A stretch of DNA of 64,000 nucleotides from JAVBSX01 sp051660685 (GTDB lineage Bacteria > Planctomycetota > Planctomycetia > Pirellulales > Thermoguttaceae), in assembly GCA_051660685.1 (NCBI GenBank), contig JBOFQB010000111.1:1-64000 (forward strand), read 5' to 3'. The position numbers and the translations under genes are program-made. Below, in pieces: positions 25,483-34,200 of the stretch (position 1 is the first letter of the stretch; each line of letters opens with the position of its first letter). The notes under the pieces were generated by a model that saw only the letters and a program-made list of their open reading frames with translations, had not been told where the DNA came from and did no database searches.

Positions 25483-26988
25483 CTAGCCCGCGCTTTTGGG
25501 GGAAGATACATCGTTGTAAACGGCAATCAAAGGGAGTCCCTTCTGTTCCGCAAGACGTTTTGCCGACTCGAATTCGGGGGTTTGACGAATTTCTCCGTCC
25601 GGCAACACGGACTGTTTCCCCTGTATCACACCCCAAGTTGTTTCTAACGAACAGGAAGACCGTTCGAGCGAGGTCCGCTTGACCTCATGTCGGCGGATTC
25701 CCAATGTCGTCGTCTGTGAAAAAATAACCTGTTCAATCGCCGGAATCTGCGATTGTCTCGCAAGAACGGAAAGTTTGTTCGCCGGACGGTTCTTCTTCAT
25801 CAAAATCGGGGTCACAAAAACATCCAACACGTCCAGCAACCATAATTTTTCAACGCAATACCCTAAAATCTCCCCGCTCACATCGTCAAGATTCGTCTCC
25901 AGCATCCAAAGACTTTCCGACTGCAACCCTAAAGGGTCGGGAACGACAACAACAGATGCCGGTTCCGCTTGTGATCGTCCGTGATCGTGAACATGTCCGT
26001 GATCGTGAACGTGTCCGTGATCGTGAGTGTGTCCGTGATCGTGAGTGTGTCCGTGATCGTGAACGTGTCCGTGATCGTGAGTGTGTCCCTGATCGTGAGT
26101 GTGTCCGTGATCGTGAGCGTGTCCGTGATCGTGAGCGTGTCCCTGATCGTGTCCCTGATCGTGAGCATGTCCGTGATTAGGAACGGCAATCTCTAGGTTG
26201 TGCGTTTCACCAATGATGAACCGCAAGATGTTTGGTTGTTGCGGCAAATCCCGACCTCCTGCGCCGTAACCGATTTGTTGGATTCGCATTGACGGAATGG
26301 ACCCGTATTGAGAGACAAATTGGGCGAGAATCGCGGCTCCCGTCGGGGTCGTCAATTCAAATGGAACCCGAGAAGGGGCAATTGGAACACCAAGCAGCAA
26401 TTCGGCGGTTGCAGGAGCCGGAATTGAACACTTTCCGTGTGCAATCCGTTGTGTTCCCGTTCCCAAAGGGATCGGAGATGCGCAGAGAACGTCCAGATTC
26501 AGATAATCGAGACCAACAACGGTTGCAACGATGTCGGCAATCGAGTCGGCTGCACCGACTTCGTGAAAGTGGACTTCTTCGATTGTTTTTCCGTGAACCT
26601 TTGCTTCAACTTCAGCAATTCGGCGAAAAATCTGCCCAATCGTCGTTTTTTGGGATTCGGACAATTCCGAACATTGCGCGACCATTTCGAGGATGATTGA
26701 CAGACCGCGATGTTCATGTTCGGGGGGACATTGAACGTCAACTTTTACGGCCTGAAAACCTCCTCGATTGACGGATGTTTGGACGAGTTTCAAAGGGGGG
26801 ACGGGCAAGGAGGAGATAACATTTTGGAGTAATTCGAGGGGAACACCGAGCGAGAGGAGGGAACCGAGCATCATATCTCCGCTGATGCCGGAAATACAAT
26901 CGAGGTATCCTACTCTTTGAATCGGTTGTGCGGTTGAGGTTTGTTGTTGATTTCGGGTCAACAGACGAATGAGCATTTGGGTCAACAA
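25483..26988 (-). CDS. larC: LarC-type nickel insertion protein with His-rich linker
   Basis: Member of the LarC/DUF111 family (501 aa), which inserts nickel into the pincer cofactor of lactate racemase and related enzymes. LarC1-like part: LDCISGISGDMMLGSLL at about 29-45, EEVHFHEVGAADSIADIV, GTGTQRIAHG and PFELTTPTGAAIL. LarC2-like part: MLETNLDDVSGEILGY, TPILMKKNRPANKL and IFSQTTTLGIR. Between them lies about 70 residues of HDHGH-type repeats, a likely metal-binding insert. In Lactobacillus LarC is made by frameshifting between two frames; here a single frame spans both parts. The start TTG 26988 is supported by AAGGAG seven bases upstream; ATG 26976 is the alternative. No larB, larE or larA is nearby. 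Confidence 0.9.
   Translation of the reverse strand: MLTQMLIRLLTRNQQQTSTAQPIQRVGYLDCISGISGDMMLGSLLSLGVPLELLQNVISSLPVPPLKLVQTSVNRGGFQAVKVDVQCPPEHEHRGLSIILEMVAQCSELSESQKTTIGQIFRRIAEVEAKVHGKTIEEVHFHEVGAADSIADIVATVVGLDYLNLDVLCASPIPLGTGTQRIAHGKCSIPAPATAELLLGVPIAPSRVPFELTTPTGAAILAQFVSQYGSIPSMRIQQIGYGAGGRDLPQQPNILRFIIGETHNLEIAVPNHGHAHDQGHDQGHAHDHGHAHDHGHTHDQGHTHDHGHVHDHGHTHDHGHTHDHGHVHDHGHVHDHGRSQAEPASVVVVPDPLGLQSESLWMLETNLDDVSGEILGYCVEKLWLLDVLDVFVTPILMKKNRPANKLSVLARQSQIPAIEQVIFSQTTTLGIRRHEVKRTSLERSSCSLETTWGVIQGKQSVLPDGEIRQTPEFESAKRLAEQKGLPLIAVYNDVSSPKSAG
25979..26176. repeat. 18-bp tandem repeat inside larC
   Basis: About eleven units of GTGATCGTGA(A/G)(C/T)(G/A)TGTCC, some shortened to 12 bp, encode the His/Asp/Gly linker on the minus strand. 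Units differ mainly by silent or conservative changes (H-A, H-T, H-V). Copy number is likely to vary by slippage. Confidence 0.9.
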
Positions 26989-27185
26989 GCGAAATCTCCT
27001 TGAATGAGAATGTCGAGTATTCGAGACAATGAGTGAATGTCAATAGTTGCAACAATAGGAACGCAAGACGTTTGATCGTATCGTTTGATTTCTTGTAACC
27101 GTTCACGGGAAATTACAATAGGAGTCCTATTCTCAGCACCAAAGGTTCGTAACAAAATAGACAGCGGTTTTAACCGCTGTGTCAA
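26982..27185 (-). CDS. Possible small gene or gene remnant overlapping the larC start
   Basis: A 67-codon frame reading LLRTFGAENRTPIVISRERLQEIKRY and ending ILIQGDFAC. Its TGA overlaps the larC TTG start region, and its last codons contain the larC ribosome-binding site, as in coupled genes. However the first codons run through a CAGCGGTT/AACCGCTG palindrome, the only start is TTG, and I recognise no family. It may be a decayed gene end. Confidence 0.3.
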   Translation of the reverse strand: MTQRLKPLSILLRTFGAENRTPIVISRERLQEIKRYDQTSCVPIVATIDIHSLSRILDILIQGDFAC

Positions 27186-27328
27186 AATGTCAAAAAGTAT
27201 TCGCCCTGTAAGGGCGAAACAATGAATTGTGCTGCCCCTTCAGGGCAGAATAGGGTGAGTGACACTTAACCCGGGGTTTCGCAGCGCTACACCCCGGTCT
27301 ATTTTGTTGCGCCCCCTCGGGGCGGAGA
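27162..27328. repeat. Small stem-loop cluster including family B copy 4
   Basis: Contains perfect palindrome CAGCGGTTTTAACCGCTG (27162-27179), TTCGCCCTGTAAGGGCGAA (27201-27219), CTGCCCCTTCAGGGCAG, AACCCGGGGTTTCGC...CACCCCGG, and GCGCCCCCTCGGGGCGG. Same style as the other CCCGGG clusters. The rest of the spacer to 27402 shows nothing further. Confidence 0.65.
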
Positions 27329-27402
27329 TTTCATTTTTCCCCTCTGAAAATAAGGTATTTCAATGATGTTTTGTAAAAATATCCGTGAACGGATACGATT
27401 TC

Positions 27403-28119
27403 TTAACGGCGAAAAAACAGGGCAATATGGTGAGTCAACGACTGAATAAAGGGGGAAAAACCGAGTTCCTTAACCGGTTCAGCGTATTGTCCTTTTTTCC
27501 CCTCTTGTGAATTCGATGTCAAAAAACAGGTTGCATCATAAAGACGTTCGCGGAGTAATTTTGTGAGAAACTGTTCATAACGTTGTGTGTATGAAGAATT
27601 TTTGAATTCAGGTAAAACCGGGAAATGGGGTTCCTTGACTTTTACAGGAACGGTTGATTTTTGACAATCTTCCAACAGAAACAAGTAACCGATCCAGGGT
27701 TTTTGAGAGAGCGGAAAAACTCCTTCACGGTATGCGGTCCACAAATCCGTCGCATTTCCAACTGCTTCTTCGGTCCGATTGTTAAAATTATTTCCAAAAG
27801 AAGGTCCGATTTGCGATTTGAATTCAACGGTTGCCAAAAGATTTCCCTGAAAAAGGACAATAAGGTCCCAACGTTTTTCGGGTCGGAAGAAACCGGGCAA
27901 TTCCAAGTGAGAGTTGTGATAAATAGCGTTTTCAGGACATCCACAATCAATCAGGGATTGATGAACCAACCTTGCGAATCCGTCCATCTGTTTTCCTCCT
28001 GTTACAGACCCGCGATTCCCCCGATCCTTGATTCCGGCTTGACTGCCCTGCTCCACGAACTGCCGATTCCGGGTCTTCCAAAAGTGTTCGACTGCTTTCT
28101 CTAAGGTGTATTTTTTCAT
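27403..28119 (-). CDS. XhoI/PaeR7I-family type II restriction endonuclease
   Basis: Restriction enzyme of 238 aa, predicted to cut CTCGAG. The match to the XhoI/PaeR7I family extends over the whole length: VEHFWKTRNRQ, KDRGNRGSVTGGKQMDGFARLV, ELPGFFRP, ATVEFKSQIGPSFGNNFNNR, EEAVGNATDLWTAYREG and VKVKEPHFPV. The catalytic PD-(D/E)XK residues are probably D85, E99 and K101 (RWDLIVLF, VEFKSQ). The ATG at 28119 fits the family N-terminus, so the start lies 173 bases inside the reading frame of the upstream methyltransferase. It appears intact. Specificity is inferred from family, not shown. Confidence 0.9.
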   Translation of the reverse strand: MKKYTLEKAVEHFWKTRNRQFVEQGSQAGIKDRGNRGSVTGGKQMDGFARLVHQSLIDCGCPENAIYHNSHLELPGFFRPEKRWDLIVLFQGNLLATVEFKSQIGPSFGNNFNNRTEEAVGNATDLWTAYREGVFPLSQKPWIGYLFLLEDCQKSTVPVKVKEPHFPVLPEFKNSSYTQRYEQFLTKLLRERLYDATCFLTSNSQEGKKGQYAEPVKELGFSPFIQSLTHHIALFFRR

Positions 28120-29086
28120 CTCGAAAGGTACTCTCGTTGAGAATATTGATCTGGACCTGTTGAAACAATTGCAATGTCGCCTTTTTTACTCGGGAACAAC
28201 ACAACTCAAAATAATGCGGGTCCACCTCATATCCAATGCTGTTGCGCCCCCATTTTGCAGATGCAATCGTTGTCGTGCCCGTTCCAACAAAAGGGTCCAA
28301 AACCGTATCTCCAACAAAACTGAACATCCGAATCAACCGTTCGGCCAGTTCAAGAGGATAAGGGGCCGGATGTTCACGCGTAGATGCCCCGGTTAGACCA
28401 GTCCATATCTGCTGGAACCATTGTTGATGATTCTTCTCGGAAATAATACTGAGCAATCGGGCTGCTTTTTCCGGCGTTCGGTATCCCCCGGATTTGCGCT
28501 GCATCAAAATATATTCAATGTCATTTTTTATAACCGCATTTGGCTCATAAGGTTTTCCGAGAAAACCTCCCTGACCGTTGACTTCATAAGCCGCATTGGA
28601 AATCTTGTTCCAGATGATCGGGGCAAGATTGTCATAACCAATATTTCGACACATTTCCTGAATCGAGGCATGTAAGGGCATAACAGCATGACGTCCTCCG
28701 TTTTTACGCCGCGAAAGACAAACATCACCAACCACACAAATCAATCGTCCCCCCGGAACAAGCAGATCAAAACAGGTTTTCCAGACTTTTTCCAACTCTC
28801 CTAGAAACAGTTCATAACTCGTAATATGCCCCAGTTGATCGGGGTGTTCTCTATACTCTTTCAACGTCCAATAGGGAGGGGATGTGACAATCAGATGAAC
28901 ACCTTGCGGACACAAAGGGTCCATTGTTCTCGCATCTCCACAAATCAAACAATGTGATGTGGGGACACTTCCAGACGCATTCTCCAACAGTTGCATCAAC
29001 ACAGGTGTTTTTGCAATTCGCGGGATGTCATTCTGCTGCAATGAAATGGTCCGCAACTGATCGGGTAAAAACTCGCTTAATTCCAA
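27947..29086 (-). CDS. Site-specific DNA methyltransferase (partner of the XhoI-like enzyme)
   Basis: Beta-class amino-methyltransferase (379 aa). The catalytic motif IV TSPPYW is at residues 68-73, followed by the target-recognition middle part, then the AdoMet-binding motif I DPFVGTGTT at 264-272. Segments HPDQLGHITSYELFL, GDVCLSRRKNGGRH and APIIWNKI are characteristic. It would protect the host from the downstream XhoI-like nuclease by adenine (N6) or cytosine (N4) methylation. Residues about 323-379 are encoded in DNA shared with the endonuclease gene in another frame, and look like non-conserved tail. Start TTG 29086 follows AGGGGA; it lies nine bases after the gspE stop, implying co-transcription. 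Confidence 0.88.
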   Translation of the reverse strand: MELSEFLPDQLRTISLQQNDIPRIAKTPVLMQLLENASGSVPTSHCLICGDARTMDPLCPQGVHLIVTSPPYWTLKEYREHPDQLGHITSYELFLGELEKVWKTCFDLLVPGGRLICVVGDVCLSRRKNGGRHAVMPLHASIQEMCRNIGYDNLAPIIWNKISNAAYEVNGQGGFLGKPYEPNAVIKNDIEYILMQRKSGGYRTPEKAARLLSIISEKNHQQWFQQIWTGLTGASTREHPAPYPLELAERLIRMFSFVGDTVLDPFVGTGTTTIASAKWGRNSIGYEVDPHYFELCCSRVKKATLQLFQQVQINILNESTFRDEKIHLRESSRTLLEDPESAVRGAGQSSRNQGSGESRVCNRRKTDGRIRKVGSSIPD

Positions 29087-29095
29087 TCCGTTCCC

Positions 29096-30814
29096 CTATT
29101 CTTCCGCCAATCGGGATATACGCAAAACCTCATCAAAGGTCGTCAACCCCTTAAACGCCTTACGAATTCCATCTTGGTACAACATGCTCATTCCCTCTTT
29201 TTGGGCGGTCTTGCGTATGTCAACCGTACTCGCCTGTTTGAACGTCATCTCTCGAACTTTCGGCGTCATTAACATCAGTTCAAATAACGCCATTCTCCCC
29301 CTGTATCCCGATTTGTTGCAGTTCCCGCAACCCCGACCTTTCATAAAATTCCCCTTTGCAGCCAATTCAAGCGGTATTCTCAACTCCCGCAATTCCGCTT
29401 CTGTCGGCGTATACGGCCGTTTACACTTCGGACAATTCGTTCGGACAAGTCGTTGCGCCATAATACCAATCACGCTGCTTGCAACCAAATACGGCGGAAC
29501 TCCCATGTCAACCAATCGGGTGATTGCTCCAGGTGCATCATTCGTATGCAAGGTGCTAAACACCAAGTGTCCCGTCAACGACGCTTGAATCCCCATTGAC
29601 GCCGTTTCAAGGTCGCGCATCTCTCCAACCAGAATAATATTGGGGGCTTGTCGCAACATCGCTCGAATCACCCTCGCAAAATCAAGGCCGATTGAATGTT
29701 TGATCTCAACCTGATTGATTCCGGGAAGATAATACTCAACCGGGTCTTCCGCCGTTATAATTTTTCGGGTCGGCGTGTTCAACTCATTCAACGACGCATA
29801 AAGTGAGGTCGTCTTGCCCGATCCTGTCGGACCCGTCACCAAAATAATCCCGTTCGGTCGTCGGATAATCGAACTGAATTTCTTATAATCACGTTCGTCA
29901 AAACCCAGTTGCGTTAGACTAACCTTAATGTTCCCTTTATCGAGAATCCGCATAACGATTGACTGACCATGACTGGTTGGAATGACACTGACCCGTAAAT
30001 CCAGTTCCTTATCTCCCAACGTCAACTTGATTCGACCGTCCTGCGTTCGTCGCCGTTCGGCAATATCCAACTTGGAAAGAATCTTAAAACGGGACAATAA
30101 AGCCCCTTGCAATCGTTTCGGAACGGCATCCCGTTCAACCAACATTCCGTCAATTCGGTATCGAATCCGAACCCGATCTTCAAACGGCTCTATATGAATG
30201 TCCGACGCCCGGAGTTGGACCGCTTCCTGAATAATCATGTCGCACAACTTCACAATCGGGGCGTCACTTTCTCCCCCCCCAACTGTTGCTTGAACAGGTC
30301 CGCCCAGACCTTCTGTTTCCGTAAAGTCAATCGCCGTATCTGTCATCTCCTGAATCATCGAGTCCGCCGACTCTCCAATCGTCTGACGATAATGTCGATT
30401 CACGGCATCAAAAATGATTTCCTTAGGTGCTAAAAGCAACTCAATCGGACGATTCAAAATAAATCGCAATTTGTCGAGTGTACCTATATCATTCGGATCA
30501 CTGATAATCACCCTAAGTGTTTCACCGTCTTCCTGAAACGGCAGAACACCATTTTCGCGGGCAACGGACTCGGGGATCAGCTCGACAACGGCAGGAGGAA
30601 TCAAGGTGTCACTCAGGTCAACGAATTCCAGACCATATTCTTCCGCAACAGCCCGGGTTATTTCCTCGCTGCTTGCATACCCCAACCGAATCAGGCTCTC
30701 CTGCAACTTCAAACCCGTCGAATTGGCATATTCCTGCGTCTCGGCAATTTGAGCGGCACTCAAAACACCTTTTTTCTGCAATATTCCAAGAAAATTTAAT
30801 CGTTTAGCTGACAT
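29096..30814 (-). CDS. GspE/PilB-type secretion/pilus assembly ATPase
   Basis: Hexameric AAA+-like ATPase (572 aa) that powers type II secretion or type IV pilus extension at the inner membrane. The N-terminal MshEN-like domain (about 10-150) is followed by the N2 domain (SDIHIEPFEDRVRIRYRIDG). Walker A GPTGSGKTT is at 327-335 with K334. Then come the Asp box (ITAEDPVEYYL), Walker B (IILVGEMRDLETA) and His box (TGHLVFSTLHTNDA). The zinc-binding CPKCKRPY and CGNCNKSGY follow near 465-510. Length is typical. The rest of the apparatus is not in the window, but a prepilin peptidase gene begins at 63869. It heads an apparent operon with the restriction-modification pair; a small frame precedes it by six bases. 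Confidence 0.93.
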   Translation of the reverse strand: MSAKRLNFLGILQKKGVLSAAQIAETQEYANSTGLKLQESLIRLGYASSEEITRAVAEEYGLEFVDLSDTLIPPAVVELIPESVARENGVLPFQEDGETLRVIISDPNDIGTLDKLRFILNRPIELLLAPKEIIFDAVNRHYRQTIGESADSMIQEMTDTAIDFTETEGLGGPVQATVGGGESDAPIVKLCDMIIQEAVQLRASDIHIEPFEDRVRIRYRIDGMLVERDAVPKRLQGALLSRFKILSKLDIAERRRTQDGRIKLTLGDKELDLRVSVIPTSHGQSIVMRILDKGNIKVSLTQLGFDERDYKKFSSIIRRPNGIILVTGPTGSGKTTSLYASLNELNTPTRKIITAEDPVEYYLPGINQVEIKHSIGLDFARVIRAMLRQAPNIILVGEMRDLETASMGIQASLTGHLVFSTLHTNDAPGAITRLVDMGVPPYLVASSVIGIMAQRLVRTNCPKCKRPYTPTEAELRELRIPLELAAKGNFMKGRGCGNCNKSGYRGRMALFELMLMTPKVREMTFKQASTVDIRKTAQKEGMSMLYQDGIRKAFKGLTTFDEVLRISRLAEE

Positions 30815-30820
30815 GTTGAA

Positions 30821-30997
30821 CTAAAAGGAGAGCAATAATTGCCAATAAAAATCGTAGGCTTCTGCATCATTCGTCTCCCAAACCCGACGAATCTGCTCTT
30901 CATCACCTTTGATTTCGCCAAAACGTTCTTTTGCTTCTTCCCAAGGAATACAAACGCCCGGTTTCCTCTTCAATTTCATCTCAAATTGCTGGTCCAT
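30821..30997 (-). CDS. Small acidic hypothetical protein (58 aa) upstream of gspE
   Basis: A 58-codon frame, ATG 30997 to TAG 30821, beginning MDQQFEMKLKRKPG and containing IPWEEAKERFGEI and VWETNDAEAYDFYW. It ends six bases before the gspE ATG on the same strand. Composition (Glu, Lys, Trp-containing, no low complexity) looks coding. No clear ribosome-binding site is seen, and I recognise no family. It could be a small partner or leader gene of gspE. Confidence 0.5.
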   Translation of the reverse strand: MDQQFEMKLKRKPGVCIPWEEAKERFGEIKGDEEQIRRVWETNDAEAYDFYWQLLLSF

Positions 30998-31004
30998 CTC
31001 TGTT

Positions 31005-31089
31005 ATAGGGGTTGGGGGATAGGGATTAGGGAATAGGGGTTAGTGAATGAGGGTTGGAAGATTAGGGACAGGAAATAGGGATTAGTGAG
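31005..31089. repeat. Heptamer tract (GGGATAG/GGGTTGG type)
   Basis: Long run of degenerate seven-base units (GGGGTTG, GGGGATA, GGGATTA, GGGAATA, GGGGTTA). It lies upstream of the small gene before gspE. It is one of the longest tracts of this family in the window. Confidence 0.7.
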
Positions 31090-31105
31090 GATTTGAGGAG
31101 TCTTT

Positions 31106-31180
31106 CGTTGAACCGCGATACAACGTATCGCGCGTTTTCATGTTTTTAATACGCGCGGAACGATGTTCCTCGGCTAAACG
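31106..31180. repeat. Double-hairpin repeat, family A copy 5
   Basis: CGTTGAACCGCGATACAACGTATCGCGCG half joined by a TTTTCATGTTTTTAA centre to CGCGCGGAACGATGTTCCTCGGCTAAACG. It is flanked on both sides by heptamer tracts. Confidence 0.8.
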
Positions 31181-31196
31181 GGCGTGTATCTTGTCG

Positions 31197-31228
31197 CCCT
31201 ATCCCCTATCCCCCATTCCCTATATCCT
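31197..31228. repeat. Heptamer tract (CCCTATC type)
   Basis: Four to five units of CCCTATC/CCCCATT lie immediately after the double-hairpin element and just before the stop codon of the large glycoside hydrolase gene. Confidence 0.65.
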
Positions 31229-34200
31229 ACTTCGACTCTTTCACCAAAACGAACGGTTGGAACAGTCCATAACCGATTGTATCATACGCCGAACCAGGTC
31301 CTCGTGTTTTCGGCGATTGCCAAAATGCGTTCGGCCAAGCTGAACCTCTTGCCCGACCAATATGGTGAGGTCCAAGCAGGTTTTTCGGCGTCCCAATCAC
31401 CTGAACGTCAACCGTGTTCTTTCCCGGTTGAACATAAGGGGTGATGTTGACTTTCCAAGGTGAACTGAGGACATATCCGGCTTCTTTTCCGTTGACAACG
31501 ACTTTTGCGGTTGCGCCGTACCAACCGTTTGGACTTGCAGGAAGTTTGACGAAATAATCGCCCGAAACAGGATTTTCCACATCAAACGTCTCACAATAGG
31601 AAACGGCTCCTGAGTAAAACGGCATACCCTGTTGATTCCAACCTTGCTCTTCTGTCCCTTCAACCCGGAGTTGAACCGGTTGGGGCGGTTTTACGACAAA
31701 ACCTTCTTCCGCCGATTCGAGCGAAAAATCACCAAGCAAATACGCCGGTTCCAGTTCGTGATAAATCGACATCGGTTTCGCAACAAGCACAACCTCGTTT
31801 TCACCAACCTTTGCCGTCTCGCTTAAGTCTATCTTATAAAATGATTTGTCCAACCACCATTCATCTGTTTTTGCCGAAACAACCGTTCCGTTGCAGGAAA
31901 TGGTGTACAAATCACTCCGTTCAACCACAATATAAAGTGGTTGGGGGACTTTTTCAGCAATTGTAAAACGATAGGTCGCGGAAAAACCACTTTCAGCCGG
32001 AAATTCCTTCTTAATCAACGTGTCCTTAAACTGAACACCGTTATCCCAAGGATTGCGTGTTAAACCAACCGACTTACCATTTTTCTCGAACACCCAATGA
32101 TTGGCTTTATGAAAATAGACATTTTTGAGGATTTCGTCCCCAACCTGAACATCCATATAATCAATCGTCAAAACATTCGGTTCCAATCGTGTTATATTCG
32201 GTCCCGATCCCGGTTCAATCACCGTTTCCGTTGTTGAAGAAAACGGGAAATACCATTCTTTCGGAACAACCGGCGCAACCGGATTATCACGCTGTGAAAC
32301 CCGGGTCGTCCCTGAAAGAACAAGGAGCAGACTCCCGCAAGGAGGAAGTTCATACCGATATTTGATATAAGGTCGTCCAACCTCTTCACAAGGATACGGC
32401 GTTATCTCGCCTGTATCCTCATTCCAACGGTCAACATGATCCTTGTTGCTGTAAACCCAACCAGATGCCGGTTCCTCCATGCTGATGTTCGTCAAAAACA
32501 CCACATCTTTATCCCCAAGTCGGCGTCGATGATGATACACCTGTCCCGTATTTTGGGGCGGAACATAATCGGCTCGACCAAGAGCCCGTTCTTCCTTGAG
32601 AATTCCATTTGCCTGAACAAAAACATTGGCAAGACCATCTGGGGCAACCCGAAGTCCTTCTCCCGCAGTCCGGTTCCAACCGGCAATCAACAATTTCGTT
32701 AAATCAACCTTTTTTGAACTAGGACAGTCTTCAAGCAGTTTCAACTGTTGAATTGCAACCCCTTGCGGTTCCGCTCCATTGACGAATTTCGGCAGATCAA
32801 AGTACAAAACAGTTCCGCCCCCTTTTGCAACATTCGCAATAAAATCAAGTGTCCTAGAATCAAGATTTTCCGTATTTGGCGGGAGAACGATCATGTCGTA
32901 CATCGCTTCTCCAACAACCAGTTTTCCGTTGTTGACATGTCCCAACCGCTCGATAATGTCTTCTGAACCGAGATCGTACTCAATGTTCATCTTTTCCATT
33001 TCGTTGACCAGATGCTGGAACGAATTGCCGATTTCACCTAAAAAATCATCCCCCTGATACATCCAAGCAGTCGTTGTCGGTTCCAACACCAAAATCCGAT
33101 TGACCTGACGTCCTTGCGAAAGAGCATACTGCAATCGCGTGTTGCGATTTGCAAGCGTATGATACCCCTTCCACCATCCTGTATGATACGAGAAGGATTG
33201 GGGATGATCCCGCTTTCTCGCCCCTCTCAAGGTCACATACGAAATATGCTCGTTAATCGTGTTAATCCCAAGTACCAATCCCCAATCCGCCTGTCTCTTC
33301 ATGTCCTCAAACCGTAAATCCCAACCCCCTGCTCCGTACAACTCACAAAGCGTCCGCGCTCGACCGGTTTGGTTGACGACGGAAGACATTTCCTTGACAA
33401 TTCGGACATTTCCGAACTGAGAATTGACATTTTCGGCATATTGATTCATCAAAACGTCAATCGCCGGTCGTTGATGCCAAATGTACATCGCCATATTATC
33501 CGGTCCATGTCCGGCAACCGGCCAACCATGCTCCCAATAATGCCCCGTAAACTCTAATTTGTTCTCCTCGCACCATTTGAAACAAGGTTTGGCCCAACGA
33601 TCAACGAACAGATCGAGCAAAAGGCGTTGATAGTCATGTCGGACCTTTTTCCAATTTCCAATCGGTTGGACCAGACTGGGCAATGAATCGACGAGGGAAT
33701 ATCCATATTTCTTCTCAAACAGGACAGGAATCTCATCATTCCAAGTTAGTCCTCCTGCTGTCTGTAAATGCGGCTCGTCCGTAAATATTCCCGGAACACG
33801 ACCGCCAAAATCATCTCCGACTTCCCGCTTGTAAGCGTCAAAGGTAATCTCAATAAATTTTTCGGTTACACCCGGTTTTAACAGATCGACATAGTATTGA
33901 TCGCCGAACCAGGGTCCGCTTGTTGCTTCTTCAATTGTCCCGACGATCCATTTTCCTTCGCCCAATTTCCCCGCTTTTTTCGCTTCTTGTGTCACTTCCG
34001 TGATTTGTCCGTCTTCACCAACCTTAAAAATGTATTCCACATTGTCTCGGATTTTTCGCATGGATTCGACTGCGCGGAGATGCAGCCCTTTTCCCCGGGA
34101 ATCGGGCATACTTTCCGGGACAAAACCGCCTGCAAAACCGCTTGGATACGAATTTTCGTCATAAATCCAAACGTTCATGTCCAATTTTTTGGCTTCATCA

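Noticed and set aside
25979..26176. The 18-bp array as a CRISPR.
   Set aside because: Units are directly adjacent with no unique spacers and encode a His-rich linker in frame with larC.
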